64,000 nt of DNA from contig BNBX01000015.1 of NCBI GenBank assembly GCA_014656175.1, forward strand, positions 1 through 64,000, given 5' to 3'. The stretch is from Streptomyces werraensis. Its GTDB lineage: Bacteria; Actinomycetota; Actinomycetes; Streptomycetales; Streptomycetaceae. The notes under the pieces were generated by a model, which saw only the letters and a list, made by a program, of their open reading frames with translations, made no database searches and was not told the DNA's origin. A program made the translations under genes and the position numbers. Below, piece after piece: positions 42,108 to 51,334 of the stretch (its first letter is position 1; the number at the start of each line of letters is the position of its first letter).

Positions 42108-43010
42108 CTAGGGGTGCTCCTGACCGGTTGCCGGGCGGTGGCGGAGCATCCAGGTGCGGCCGCCGTCGGCGGACTCGTAGACGGCGTCGGTGCTGTCGGC
42201 GGCCAGCAGCCGCTGCATGCTCACCGCGGTCAGCACCGTGGCCTCACCGCCCTCGGGCAGACGGCCCAGTTGCGTCCACGGCCCGTCGCCGCGGCCGGTA
42301 AGCACGCGGCCGTCGGCCGTGAGCGCCACGAGCGAACCGGGTTCCGGCTCCTCCACCGCGACCAGACGGGGTGCTGAGGAGACGGGGCGGAAGGTGCGCC
42401 CGCCGTCGGTACTGCGTTCCAGGCCGGTGCCGGTGGCGGCCCACACGGTCGTGACGCTGGCGGGATGGGCGGCCAGGTCGAGCGCTTCGGCCTTTGCACG
42501 CCTGTCCCAGCTGCGGCCGGCGTCGGTGCTGGCCCACACCCTGCCGCTTTGGCTGTCGAACCCGTAGAGCACGTCGCCGGCCTGCACCAGGGAGTGGAAG
42601 TCGGCCTCGCCCTCGGCGGAGAGCGTCTGCCAGGTCCGGCCCGCGTCCGTACTGCGGATCAGTCCCAGGTGTGGTAAGCGGGCCTCGGGGTCGGCCGGGG
42701 CGGGGTGGCCGCTGGCCAGGAACGTGGAGGGGCCGGTCACGGTGAAGCCCATGGTGTCCTGGTAGCGGCCGGCCACCCGGGTCGCTTTGCCGCCGTCCAG
42801 GCGGAAGACGCCGTGGTGGCCGGCGGCGTAAACGGCGCCGTCGGCCGGGTCGATGCCCAGGCCATGCAGGTGGCCGGTCCCCGGGTCAGGGACTGCGCGG
42901 CCCTGGCCGGTCCCGGCCGTGGTGTCGGTGGCGGAGCAGGCGGCAAGCAGCAGACCGGCCGCGGCGAGCAGGATCAGAGCACGCGGGCGGCGCCGCGGTA
43001 TGCGAGTCAT
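42108..43010 (-). CDS. BNR-repeat lipoprotein (F510_1955-type)
   Basis: ATG 43010 gives 300 residues. Residues 1 to about 20 are a lipoprotein signal (LLAAAGLLLAACSA, lipobox L-A-A-C). The mature part contains a beta-propeller with Asp-box repeats: IRSTDAGRTWQTL, WASTDAGRSWDRR, ERSTDGGRTFRPV and YESADGGRTWMLR, plus the start HLHGLGIDPADGAVYAAGHH. Such proteins are annotated as F510_1955-family glycosylhydrolases and commonly neighbour copper genes, but no catalytic residues are evident. Membrane-anchored on the outside. Same strand as DUF305 upstream. Confidence 0.87.
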   Translation of the reverse strand: MTRIPRRRPRALILLAAAGLLLAACSATDTTAGTGQGRAVPDPGTGHLHGLGIDPADGAVYAAGHHGVFRLDGGKATRVAGRYQDTMGFTVTGPSTFLASGHPAPADPEARLPHLGLIRSTDAGRTWQTLSAEGEADFHSLVQAGDVLYGFDSQSGRVWASTDAGRSWDRRAKAEALDLAAHPASVTTVWAATGTGLERSTDGGRTFRPVSSAPRLVAVEEPEPGSLVALTADGRVLTGRGDGPWTQLGRLPEGGEATVLTAVSMQRLLAADSTDAVYESADGGRTWMLRHRPATGQEHP

Positions 43011-43065
43011 GGTGTGAAGTTCAGGCGGGGAAGAGAAGGAGGGGACGGCAGGCGGGCGTGCCGAG

Positions 43066-43106
43066 GCGAGCACGGGACGGGCCAGTAGTGTCCGCCCCGT
43101 GCTCGC
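43066..43106 (-). terminator. Hairpin between DUF305 and BNR lipoprotein genes
   Basis: GCGAGCACGGG (43066-43076) pairs with CCCGTGCTCGC (43096-43106). It follows the DUF305 stop on the minus strand and may end or attenuate its transcript. Confidence 0.6.
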
Positions 43107-43117
43107 GCGGTAGGGGA

Positions 43118-43750
43118 TCAGTCCTTGCCGAGCAGCTTGTTCATCTGCTCGATCTCCGCGCTCTGCGAGGTGATGATCTGCCCGGCCATCTTCTTGGCCG
43201 GTTCGTAGGCGCCGTCGGCCTGCTCGGTCTTGGCCATCTCGACCGCGCCTTCGTGGTGCTTGATCATCATCTCCATGAAGGCGGTGTCGAACGCCTTGCC
43301 AGAGAGGTTCTCGAGCTCGGTCATCTCCTCGGCACTCATCATGCCCTCCATGCCACCGTGCATGGAGTGGTCCATGGCGCCCTCGGCAGGCACCTCCTCA
43401 CCCCAGGAGGTCAGCCAGCCCGACAGCGTCTTGATCTCCGGGTCCTGTGCCTTCTTGATGTCGGCAGCAAGCTTCTTCACCTCCGGCGACTGAGCCCGCT
43501 CGGGTGCGAGGTCGGCCATCTCCACGGCCTGGCGGTGGTGGGGAATCATCCCCTTGGCGAAGGCCACGTCAGCCGCGTTGTGCTGACCCTGTGACGCCGA
43601 GGCCGAGGCGGACGCGGTGACGTTGTGGCCGCCGTGTCCGGCCGAGCCGGTGTCGTCGCCGTTGCCGCCGCAGGCGGCCAGGACGAGTGCTGCCGCTCCC
43701 GCGGCGGCAACGGCGGCAGTACGGCGGGCGAGGGAACGCGTGCGGTTCAT
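43118..43750 (-). CDS. DUF305 lipoprotein
   Basis: 210 residues. Signal with lipobox (AALVLAACGG), then a Ser/Ala/His linker and two halves of the DUF305 ferritin-like helical domain, each with its H-H signature: KGMIPHHRQAVEMADLA and MMIKHHEGAVEMAKTEQA. A Met/His-rich loop between them (DHSMHGGMEGMMS) could bind Cu(I). DUF305 proteins are extracytoplasmic and typical of copper-resistance islands. ATG 43750 is preceded by GGAGTTGCACC on the coding strand. Confidence 0.92.
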   Translation of the reverse strand: MNRTRSLARRTAAVAAAGAAALVLAACGGNGDDTGSAGHGGHNVTASASASASQGQHNAADVAFAKGMIPHHRQAVEMADLAPERAQSPEVKKLAADIKKAQDPEIKTLSGWLTSWGEEVPAEGAMDHSMHGGMEGMMSAEEMTELENLSGKAFDTAFMEMMIKHHEGAVEMAKTEQADGAYEPAKKMAGQIITSQSAEIEQMNKLLGKD

Positions 43751-43877
43751 GGTGGTGCAACTCCTTCACGCGCGCCGGTCACGGCGCGCGGTGGATCGGA
43801 TGTAAGGGCGTGCCAGAGCACGACACCCGCCACCGGTCATCACCGGACACAAAAGGCAGGGTGCCGGGCGGGCCGCT

Positions 43878-44279
43878 CTATATCCGCAGAAGTTGCAGCT
43901 CAGACAGGTCGGGCGGGGCCCGTCCATCATGGGGCGAGCCGATGGCCGCCGTGGTGGGCAAAGGAGTGGCGGGCGCGTGAAGCACCGTGCCGGTCAACGC
44001 CGGCGGCGTATATGCCGAAGCCGTGCCGGCGGCCGCGCACGTTCCGTCGGCGTGATCGAGATGACCCGATCCGCCGTCCGTGTGCGCGCATCCCCCGTCC
44101 GCGTGCGGTACGCCGTCCGCCGAGGCCATCACCATCTCGTGGCCGGCCGCTGTCTGCGCCGCCGGCACCCCGCCCGGGGCCAGGCCGTGCATGCCCAGCA
44201 CACCGGCCAGCACCGCCAGCACCAGCAGCGTAAGCAGCCGCCCGGCCGGGCGGCTGCTGCAGCGGGTGCTTGCGGTCAT
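43878..44279 (-). CDS. DUF6153-like membrane/secreted protein
   Basis: ATG 44279 gives 133 residues: one N-terminal helix (LLTLLVLAVLAGVLGMHGLA), a His/Asp/Cys loop (HADGGCAHTDGGSGHLDHAD) and the terminal PPDLSELQLLRI. This matches my memory of the DUF6153 family of streptomycetes, which pairs with DUF305 genes. Function unknown; the His/Cys loop suggests metal contact. It is upstream of DUF305 on the same strand, 127 bp apart. Confidence 0.75.
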   Translation of the reverse strand: MTASTRCSSRPAGRLLTLLVLAVLAGVLGMHGLAPGGVPAAQTAAGHEMVMASADGVPHADGGCAHTDGGSGHLDHADGTCAAAGTASAYTPPALTGTVLHAPATPLPTTAAIGSPHDGRAPPDLSELQLLRI

Positions 44280-44435
44280 GAACTCATCGTACGGGCACCC
44301 CCGCACCGAGCGGGCGCACCCGCGCCAGCCGCCGGTTGTCCTCACCGCCTCCCCCGGCGCGGCCCGCGACAGTTCGGAAATCCCGGCGGTCGCCGTCCGG
44401 CACGCGCCCGCTCTTCTTCGCGGGTCCGGCCGGTG

Positions 44436-45044
44436 TCATGTGCCCGCGCCGGGTTCCGGCACCGGCCGTCCCGGCGGGGTGAAGGCGGCCAGCACCGTGG
44501 CGGTGATGTGGCCGGCGGCACGCTCGGAGGTGAGACGGCCCGCGCGGATCTCGTCGGCGGCGCTGTGCATGACCGAGTGCAGGACGTTGACCAGCCACGC
44601 GATCGGCAGGTCAGTGCGGAAGACCCCCTCGGCGCGGCCGCGGGCGAGGATCGTCTCGACCCTGGCGGCCGGGCCGCTGTGCAGCTCGCGGATGCGCCCA
44701 GGGGGCAATTCCTTCTGGGCGGCGACCAGCAGTGCACGCGCCTGGTCCACCAGATGCCAGCTGGCCTCGACATAGCGGGCCAGCGCAAGCAGCGGATCAC
44801 CGGCCAGATCGACCGCGTCCAGTGCTTGATTGCCCCGGTCGACGGCGCGGCTCATCGCCGCATCGACGACCTCCGCCCGGGAGGCGAAGTGCGCATACAG
44901 CGTCACCCGGCCCACGCCTGCGGCGCGCGCGATCTCGCTGAGGCTCGCCTCCGGGTTCTGTCCCAGGCACTCGGCCGCGGCCTTGACGATCGCCTCGATG
45001 CTCCGCAGGGCGTCGGCGCGTTTGACGGTGCTTTTACTGCCCAT
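44436..45044 (-). CDS. TetR family regulator of the divergent MFS pump
   Basis: ATG 45044 (MGSKSTVKR) gives 202 residues. HTH: SLSEIARAAGVGRVTLYAHF. The C-terminal helical domain has LARYVEASWHLVDQARALLV and WLVNVLHSVMHSAADEIRAG. It is divergent from a DHA2 pump, with two copies of one 24-bp imperfect palindrome between them, so it probably represses the pump until a drug binds. Confidence 0.9.
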   Translation of the reverse strand: MGSKSTVKRADALRSIEAIVKAAAECLGQNPEASLSEIARAAGVGRVTLYAHFASRAEVVDAAMSRAVDRGNQALDAVDLAGDPLLALARYVEASWHLVDQARALLVAAQKELPPGRIRELHSGPAARVETILARGRAEGVFRTDLPIAWLVNVLHSVMHSAADEIRAGRLTSERAAGHITATVLAAFTPPGRPVPEPGAGT

Positions 45045-45059
45045 GCCCCACACCCTACC

Positions 45060-45083
45060 AACCCGTACAGCACTGTTTGGGTT
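45060..45083. promoter_or_regulatory. TetR operator, copy 1
   Basis: 24-bp site beginning AACCC and ending GGGTT, with ACAGCACTGT in the middle. The same sequence, with four substitutions, recurs at 45101-45124. Confidence 0.75.
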
Positions 45084-45100
45084 ATACCGCCGTTGAGGCT

Positions 45101-45124
45101 AACCTGAACAGCACTGTATGGGTT
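45101..45124. promoter_or_regulatory. TetR operator, copy 2
   Basis: Second copy of the 24-bp site (AACCT...ACAGCACTGT...GGGTT), 41 bp centre to centre from the first and 22 bp before the MFS start. This position suits repression. Confidence 0.75.
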
Positions 45125-45145
45125 AGTCATGGAGAGGTGAGCGTC

Positions 45146-46543
45146 ATGAGCAACACGGAAACCGCGAACACACACACGCCGGAAGCACCCCACCCGCAGC
45201 GCTGGCCAGTCCTCGGCCTGCTGGGGCTGGCCCAGCTGATGCTGATCCTCGACATCACCGTGGTCGCCATCGCACTGCCCCACATGGGCGCCGAGCTGGG
45301 CCTGGACCGCGCTGCTCTGACCTGGGTGGTCAGCGGCTACGCCCTCGCCTTCGGCAGCTTGATGCTGCTCGGCGGCCGGGCCGCCGACCTGTTCGACGCC
45401 AAGCGCATCGCCCTCGCAGGGCTCGCCGTCTTCACCGCGGCCTCCCTTGTCGCCGGGCTCGCCACCGGCGCACCCCTGCTGCTGGCCGCGCGCATCGCCC
45501 AGGGCGCGGGCGCGGCACTGCTCTCCCCGGCCGCCCTGTCGGTGATAGTGCGGCTGTTCGACGGGGACGAACGCAACAAGGCACTGGGCATCTGGTCGGC
45601 ACTCGGCGGAGGCGGCGCCGCCCTCGGTGTGCTGCTGGGCGGGCTGATCACTGCCGGGCCCGGCTGGGCCTGGGTTTTCTTCGTCAACGTCCCCGTCGGC
45701 CTGACCGTCCTCGCCACACTCACCCGGATGCTGCCCGATCTCCCCCGCGCGGCCTCCGGCTCCCTCGACGTGCCCGGCGCCGCCTTGGTCGCCGCGGCCA
45801 CCGGCGCCCTCATCTACGCCCTCATCCGTGCCGGCGACCACGGCTGGCTCGACGCCCTCACTCTCGCCCTGTTCGCCGCCGCGGCAGCCGTCTACGCAGC
45901 CTTCGCCGCCTGGCAGCGCCGGGCTGCGGCACCGCTGATGGACCTCCGTCTGCTCGCCCGGCGCCCGGTCGTGGCAGGCACCTTCGTCATCGCCGTGGCC
46001 ACCGCCCTAATGGTGGGCGTGTTCTTCCTCGGCTCCTTCTACCTCCAAAACCACCAAAGCCACGGCGCCCTGACAACCGGGCTGCTGTTCCTTCCGGTGG
46101 CGCTGGTAACCATGGCCGCCGCCACTGCCGCCGGCCGCGTGATCGGCCGCCTCGGGGCCCGACTGCTGGCAGCAGTGGCCATGGCCCTCGCATCCGCGGG
46201 ATTCCTCGTCCCTGTCCTGTGGTCCGGCACCACCGCCATGGTCACCGGCGTGAGCATCGCCGCGGCCGGGCTGGGCGCCCTGTTCGTCGTCGCCTCGGCT
46301 ACCGCCCTCAGCAGCGTCGGCCCCCACGAGGCCGGTGTGACCTCCGGAATCGTCAGCACCTTCCACGAGTTCGGTGCCTCCGCCGGCGCCGCCGCCGTAT
46401 CCAGCGCCGCCGCCGCAAGCATCGCCACCCACACCGGCACCGCCACGGCCGCCGGTTTCGACGACGCGTTCCTCGTCGCCACAGGCATCGCCGCGGCCTC
46501 CGCCGTCATCGCCCCGTGGCTGATCCCGGCCCCAAAGGCCTAA
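45146..46543 (+). CDS. DHA2-family MFS drug transporter
   Basis: ATG 45146 (GGAGAGGTGAGC upstream) gives 465 residues and about 14 helices. Helix 1 contains LMLILDITVVAIALPHMGAE (the D-x-T-V-V-x-V/I-A-L-P signature of this family), motif A-like GGRAADLFDAKR follows, and helix 5 has the motif C-like GALGGGGAALGVLLGG region. A proton-coupled exporter of lipophilic drugs is expected. Controlled by the divergent TetR. The longer frame from 45077 starts inside the operators and is not preferred. Confidence 0.92.
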   Translation: MSNTETANTHTPEAPHPQRWPVLGLLGLAQLMLILDITVVAIALPHMGAELGLDRAALTWVVSGYALAFGSLMLLGGRAADLFDAKRIALAGLAVFTAASLVAGLATGAPLLLAARIAQGAGAALLSPAALSVIVRLFDGDERNKALGIWSALGGGGAALGVLLGGLITAGPGWAWVFFVNVPVGLTVLATLTRMLPDLPRAASGSLDVPGAALVAAATGALIYALIRAGDHGWLDALTLALFAAAAAVYAAFAAWQRRAAAPLMDLRLLARRPVVAGTFVIAVATALMVGVFFLGSFYLQNHQSHGALTTGLLFLPVALVTMAAATAAGRVIGRLGARLLAAVAMALASAGFLVPVLWSGTTAMVTGVSIAAAGLGALFVVASATALSSVGPHEAGVTSGIVSTFHEFGASAGAAAVSSAAAASIATHTGTATAAGFDDAFLVATGIAAASAVIAPWLIPAPKA

Positions 46544-47292
46544 GCCGAGCAGAAAGTTACAGGTAGCCAGGAACTGAGCGGCGTAGCCGCGAACCCCACC
46601 AGGAAGATCGCCCTGGTGTCACCTTCGCACCCGACTCCACTTGCCACGCCAGACGCGCCGCGAGCGAGGGGCGACGAACCGAGTACGACGCGGGCCAAGC
46701 GGCCAAGCGCCTGAAGGTGCCCACAGCGGCCTCCGGTGGGCCCGGCACACCGGTCTCATCCCGGCCCCGGACGCGTCGTCCTACCAGTGGTCCCGGACCT
46801 GCACACTCGGAGGCGGATTGGGAGCAGCTACGCGCGGTGGCTGAAGTGCCGGCGCTCCCCGCTCGCCGCACTGGCGAAGCAGGCCGCCCCGGCCTGACCC
46901 GGGCCGCTGTTCGTCGACGCCACCTCTCCCTCGTGCCTGGCGGGAAGGGTGGCGCCGCCGTGTGGGTCAACCGCAGCGGCGGAACGGCCCGCGGAGCTTG
47001 CCCGGTTCCTGGTCGTGCTCCGGCTCCGGTTCCGGCGGCCTGGAGGCAGGCTGCTTCGGCGGCTGGGAACTCACCCCGGTGGGAAGCAGCTTCTGGAGGA
47101 CTTTTCACCGAACTCCTCACCCGGCACCAGAAGCCGACGCTGTGAACCGGCGCTTCGCCCGGCCTTTTGTGCGGCGATGCCGCATGGCCTAAGTGGTTCG
47201 GCCCGGCATTGGTGCGAGGCCTAACGCCAGCGGGGGTGTCAGTGCCGGGTGGAATCATCGCTTGGGGTGTCTGCGAGGGCAGGGGGCCGGTT
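46544..47292. other. Degenerate region with gene fragments
   Basis: About 750 bp. One plus-strand stretch near 46675-46790 reads EYDAGQAAKRLKVPTAA, then RWARHTGLIPAPDASSYQWS after small frame changes, resembling a short excisionase-like DNA-binding protein. 46800-46907 is copy B of a dispersed repeat. The remainder, including the Pro/Ala/Gly-rich frame to about 47150, shows no recognisable gene. It looks like the scar of a lost mobile element. Confidence 0.5.
46800..46907 (+). repeat. Copy B of the inverted dispersed repeat
   Basis: Nearly matches the reverse complement of 13887-13991. The plus strand encodes EADWEQLRAVA, then in a shifted frame RSPLAALAKQAAPA and a stop, i.e. the same gene end as copy A, independently frameshifted. 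Confidence 0.65.
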
Positions 47293-48975
47293 GTGGCGGT
47301 GGAGTGGGACCGGGTCGGGCAGCCGGGGTTCGACCGGATCGTGGAAGCGCTGGTGCACCGTGTGTACGACGCGACGGCGCGTGTGGAGGTGGTGAACGGG
47401 CGCGGCGGGGACGACGGCATCGATATCAAGGTCACCCACGGGTCGAGGGTGCGGATCTTCCAGTTGAAGTACTACGTGGACGGTTTCCCGACCACGGCGT
47501 ACAAGGGGCGGCGCAAGTCGATCAGGCAGTCGTTCACGCGGGCCGTGCACCACCAGCCATGGGAGTGGATCTTGGTGGTGCCGTGCACCCTGACCACGGC
47601 GGAGCGGGAGTTCGTCACCTCGCTGGCGGCTGGGCAGGCGGTGCGGGTCGGGGTGTGGGACCGGGCCAAGCTGGACGGGCTGCTGGCCACCCACGCCGAC
47701 CTGGAGGCGTCCTTCACCCGGGATCAGCTGTTCGAGGCGGCGAAGGTCTACGGGCAGGAGCGGGCGCTGCTCATGGACGGGGTGCGGGATGTGAGCGCCC
47801 GGGTGACGGCGCTGGGACGTCAGGCCGACGGGCTGGACGACCACTGGACGGTGGACTTCGCCCGCCAGGGCAAGACGGTGGTGCACACGCTGCGGGCAAA
47901 GCACCCGCGGGCGCACGAGGTTTCCCCCGTGGAGATCACCCTGACGGGCAACGGCCCCCTGACGCCCGACCTGGCCCAGGCCGTGCGGCGCAGCCTGGGT
48001 TTCGGGCTGCCGGAGGAAGTGGTGCTGCCGGCCGGGGCGGTGGAGAGCCTGACGGTCAGCGGGCCGGAGTGGCTGTCCGGGGAACACCGGGACGTCGAGG
48101 TGCGGTGGCAGTCGGCGGACAAGGTTCCCCTGGCCAAGACGGCGGTGGAGGTGGCCTTCTTCGACGGCGAGCACGTCACCGCCTGCTACCCGGGGACGCT
48201 GGCACATGTGGGGCGGGGCAGTGTGGGCCGGTCCGTCAGGGTGGATCTGGCGGGTGGCAGTCTGGAATTGATGATCCCTGCGGCGTCCGGTGCTTCGGCT
48301 TCGCTACGCTTCACGTTTTCGCTGGAGAAGCTGGAGCCCGCGGCCGGGCTGCGTCTGCTGCGGATCTATGAGCGCATCGCGGCCGGCGGTGCCTTCGAGG
48401 TCCGGGCGAGCGCCGGGGTCATCGGCGGCGGCGAGCTGCCGCCGCGCCCCGAGGCCGCGCGCCAGGAGGCGGCCCAGCTGCGCAGCTACATCGAGGATTT
48501 GGAGGCGGTGCAGCGCCACTGCGAGCAGTACTTTCCCATTCCTGACGAACTCACCCCCACCGACCGGATCGCCCTGCGGATGGCGCGCCTGCTCATCCAG
48601 GGGCACTGCGTGGCCTCCCCGTTCCTGCGCCAGGCCCGCTTCACCCTGAACGGGCAGGACTCCCCCACGCTGCGGTCCCTGCTCAGCGGCGAGCCCCACG
48701 CCGTGCGGGGCAGTGTCGCCGCGTTCGCTCTCACCCTCGCCGGAAGGCACCTGGAGCTGGGCCCGGTGCACTTCTACCACCCTCACGTCACCGTCGAGAC
48801 GGAAGACGGCCGGCGGGCGCTGGCCGCGCTGGAGGCCGGGCGCGGCGAAGGCTGTGAAGTCACCGTACGGCCCGTCGGCGGCGAGTGCTTCCGGCACCTG
48901 CTGCACGATGCCGCACCCGGTAGCGAGTGGACTCCCGTGCCGCTGGAGCTGCCCGGCTTCACCGAACCCCGCTGA
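47293..48975 (+). CDS. Restriction-endonuclease-like (PD-(D/E)XK) large protein
   Basis: GTG 47293, six bases after AGGGGG, gives 560 residues. The first about 110 residues look like an Mrr-type nuclease domain: FDRIVEALVHRVY (Glu18), NGRGGDDGIDIKV (Asp41/Asp44) and VRIFQLKYY (Gln57-x-Lys59). The arrangement Glu, G-x-D, Q-x-K is the restriction-endonuclease catalytic site. The rest is two or more unrecognised domains: a helical linker (RDQLFEAAKVYGQERALLMD), then beta-rich parts and a helical segment (RSYIEDLEAVQRHCEQYFPI). It may be a stand-alone anti-invader nuclease with sensor domains (inference). Upstream ATG-like starts lie in degenerate DNA. Confidence 0.75.
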   Translation: MAVEWDRVGQPGFDRIVEALVHRVYDATARVEVVNGRGGDDGIDIKVTHGSRVRIFQLKYYVDGFPTTAYKGRRKSIRQSFTRAVHHQPWEWILVVPCTLTTAEREFVTSLAAGQAVRVGVWDRAKLDGLLATHADLEASFTRDQLFEAAKVYGQERALLMDGVRDVSARVTALGRQADGLDDHWTVDFARQGKTVVHTLRAKHPRAHEVSPVEITLTGNGPLTPDLAQAVRRSLGFGLPEEVVLPAGAVESLTVSGPEWLSGEHRDVEVRWQSADKVPLAKTAVEVAFFDGEHVTACYPGTLAHVGRGSVGRSVRVDLAGGSLELMIPAASGASASLRFTFSLEKLEPAAGLRLLRIYERIAAGGAFEVRASAGVIGGGELPPRPEAARQEAAQLRSYIEDLEAVQRHCEQYFPIPDELTPTDRIALRMARLLIQGHCVASPFLRQARFTLNGQDSPTLRSLLSGEPHAVRGSVAAFALTLAGRHLELGPVHFYHPHVTVETEDGRRALAALEAGRGEGCEVTVRPVGGECFRHLLHDAAPGSEWTPVPLELPGFTEPR

Positions 48976-49057
48976 GGCCGTGCGCAGGAAGAAGGCCCTC
49001 CGCTGTTGCATGCGGACGGGAGTCTGCCGTGCGGCCGTGTGGCCTGGAAGCGGGTCG

Positions 49058-49582
49058 TCAGCCGCCGTCGCGGGCGATCCGTCTGCCGGTGGCGGTCCAG
49101 ACCGGCTCGGCCGCTTCCTCGGGCACGGCGCCGGTCAGGCCGTCGAGATGCTCGACGGCCTCGCGGGTGATGTAGCGGTCGGTGTCCGGGGATTGCAGGT
49201 AGCGGCGCAGCAGACCTGGGGCGAGGTCCTGGCGCTGGAGGTAGGCGGCGAGGGTGCCGACCAGCAGGTGGTTGTGGGCGAGGGCGTCGGTCAGGGCCTA
49301 CAGAACCAGGCGCTGCCACTGCCTCATGTCATCGCCGTGCAGAGTCTGCAGGTGCTGGGCGCGGGCGAGGTAGGCGCTGATGCGGCGGCAGTGGTGGGCC
49401 ACCAGAGCCAGCAGCTCAGGTGGCACCTCCTGGCCCGCCGGGCGCGGGGCGGGCTCGACCGTACAGGGTTCGGGTGCGGGCGGCAGGGTGTCGCGGATCT
49501 GTTGCAGGCCCGTGGTCTGCTGCGGGCCGCGGGGGATTTCGCTGCGCCGCTGGGGTCGTTTACGGGGGTAGATAGGGGTCAT
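49058..49582 (-). pseudogene. Hypothetical protein interrupted by in-frame amber codon
   Basis: ATG 49582 (MTPIYPRKRPQRRSEIPRG) runs to LQTLHGDDMRQWQRLVL, then TAG at 49298-49300. The same frame resumes ALTDALAHNHLLVGTLAAYL, LLRRYLQSPDTDRYITREAV, ending IARDGG-stop at 49058. Helical character continues across the TAG, so this was one protein of about 173 residues. Family unknown. With the YihY gene it is the second single-amber interruption in the window. Confidence 0.6.
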
Positions 49583-49883
49583 GGCCGTGCCGTCCCTTGC
49601 CGCCGGTCCCACGATCCGGCGCCTGCTGGGCGGCCGGTGCCGCCACGGCGGGGCGCTGTGAGTGACGCGGCGCGTCTGGGGCCTACCTGTCCGCGTCGGT
49701 CGTGGGCTGACGCGGCGCTCAGCCGGGCACCGTCACAGCGCGGGCAAAGAGGCGGCACCAGCCAGGACAACGACAGTCGTCCCGCCGGGGTCACGGCGCT
49801 GCGGCACCGGTCTGCCGGCCCCGGTTCGGGTGCGGTGTGAGGGCTGGCAGCCGAAGGGACGCGGCTCGGCGTGCCTGATGGCA

Positions 49884-50825
49884 TCACTCGTCGTCCATCG
49901 ACCGGAGATGTTCGGTGAAGGCCTCGTCCTCTGCGGCGCCCGGGGTGCGGATGTAGGTGCACACCAGGCACTGTCCGTACCCCACCCGGCCGAAGACAGG
50001 GTCGAGGCCCTTGACGCAGAACGTCTCGTGCCCGCAGACGGGGCAGGTGTCGAGGTCGTGTCCGTCGGGATTGTGCTTCGGGTGGTAGGCGTTGGGGTTG
50101 GTCACGTTCTCGGCGCGCCGGGCGGCTTCTTCCTCGCCAATGTGTTCGAGGTATTCGGCAGCTCGTTTCTGGGAGGCCGTGTCCTCTTCCTGCGCGATCT
50201 GCTGGATCCGGTCCTGCTGTTCTTCTCCCATCACGCCGAGGCTCCGGTGACCGTCGAGGGCCAGCAGGGCCTCTATGTGGCGACGCTGCAGCCCTCCGGC
50301 ACCGCGGCCGTGGCGGGCTGCCTGACTGGCCTCGATCCCGTCCTGGAGCGTGCGCACATCGATCCGGGTGTGCGACGAAAGTCGCGGCGCCTGGAAGAGC
50401 GAGTCCGTGTCGCCTTGGGGGATTTCCGGCATCGGATCCTTGTCAGGAACGAGGACGATGCCGTCCGTGGCAGGCACGTGTTTCTCGATCAGCCTGAGCA
50501 GCTGGCTGGCCGAGCGAACCCGTCCCGTGCGCTCTGCTTCCTCGCCCGGCCACTCCGAAGCGACGATCGCGGCCAGGGCGTTGGACAGCGCCTGGTCGAA
50601 GACGCCCTCCCGGCCGGCCATGGACGGAGCGAAGGGGTCATCGCCTGTCGGAGCAGGAGCGGCGAACGGGTCCGCTTGTTTCTCGGGGTCGGCGGCTACG
50701 GCACGCTCGTGCCGTGTCTCGCGCAGCTCCGCGGCCAGCACGACGGCGCACCGGGCGAATTCCTGAGCTCGCTGATCCCTCATGGAGAGCATGGTGCCGT
50801 GTGCCACCGGACTCAGGTAGGCCAC
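49884..50825 (-). CDS. Hypothetical protein with C-terminal zinc ribbon
   Basis: About 313 residues from GTG 50825; ATG 50792 or 50783 (MRDQRAQEFARCAVVLAAEL) may be the true start. The middle is acidic and helical, with ALSNALAAIVASEWPGEEAE and IQQIAQEEDTASQKRAAEYL. The C-terminus has a CPVCGHETFCVKG...GQCLVCTY zinc-ribbon pattern (two C-x-x-C pairs). Not a family I can name. It is divergent from the next gene. Confidence 0.65.
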   Translation of the reverse strand: MAYLSPVAHGTMLSMRDQRAQEFARCAVVLAAELRETRHERAVAADPEKQADPFAAPAPTGDDPFAPSMAGREGVFDQALSNALAAIVASEWPGEEAERTGRVRSASQLLRLIEKHVPATDGIVLVPDKDPMPEIPQGDTDSLFQAPRLSSHTRIDVRTLQDGIEASQAARHGRGAGGLQRRHIEALLALDGHRSLGVMGEEQQDRIQQIAQEEDTASQKRAAEYLEHIGEEEAARRAENVTNPNAYHPKHNPDGHDLDTCPVCGHETFCVKGLDPVFGRVGYGQCLVCTYIRTPGAAEDEAFTEHLRSMDDE

Positions 50826-50938
50826 CTGCGGCTGAAGGCTCCCGTCCCGGCTCGGGGGTTACACGGGACGGGAGCCCTACGTCCATCTTCCTCGCGGTAC
50901 GGGCCGGACACACGGCCAGCACGCTGGTCCGACGTCCG

Positions 50939-51334
50939 GTGTGGCGCGAGCCCGACCATTTACTGCCGAGAGCACAGGCCGAGCGGACCCGGGCCTTCCC
51001 CAGCAGCGCCGGGTCCAGCGTTGAGGTGGTCATCTGCGGCTTCAACCTGGGAAGGATCTCCTGCCCGCACTGCGGTGCGGAGTTCGCACCTGGCTGGTGG
51101 GGTGAGGCCGTCTCGGAGCGCTACTACGAGGGCTTCTCAACGCTCATGGTGACGGTTCCCTGTTGCGACGTCGAGACGTCACTCAACGAACTGGCGTACG
51201 ACTGGCCGATGGGGTTCGCGCGATTCAGGATCGAGGTCACGTACCCGAACCGGGCATGGCTGACCGACGAGGAACTGGCCTCCCTCACGGACGCGCTCGG
51301 ACATCCCCTACGACCGATGCTCGTCCATATTTAG
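50939..51334 (+). CDS. Conserved streptomycete hypothetical protein with CPHC motif
   Basis: GTG 50939 gives 131 residues. The body contains VEVVICGFNLGRISCPHCGA, WWGEAVSERYYEGFSTLMVT, PCCDVETSLNELAYDWPMGF and ends LGHPLRPMLVHI. CPHC and PCC could form a structural zinc site. I recall very similar proteins across Streptomyces, always unannotated. The start is uncertain because no ATG is present in the first 40 codons. Confidence 0.65.
   Translation: MWREPDHLLPRAQAERTRAFPSSAGSSVEVVICGFNLGRISCPHCGAEFAPGWWGEAVSERYYEGFSTLMVTVPCCDVETSLNELAYDWPMGFARFRIEVTYPNRAWLTDEELASLTDALGHPLRPMLVHI

Noticed and set aside
44903..45841. 312-residue minus-strand frame
   Set aside because: Antisense to the second MFS gene and crosses its operators.
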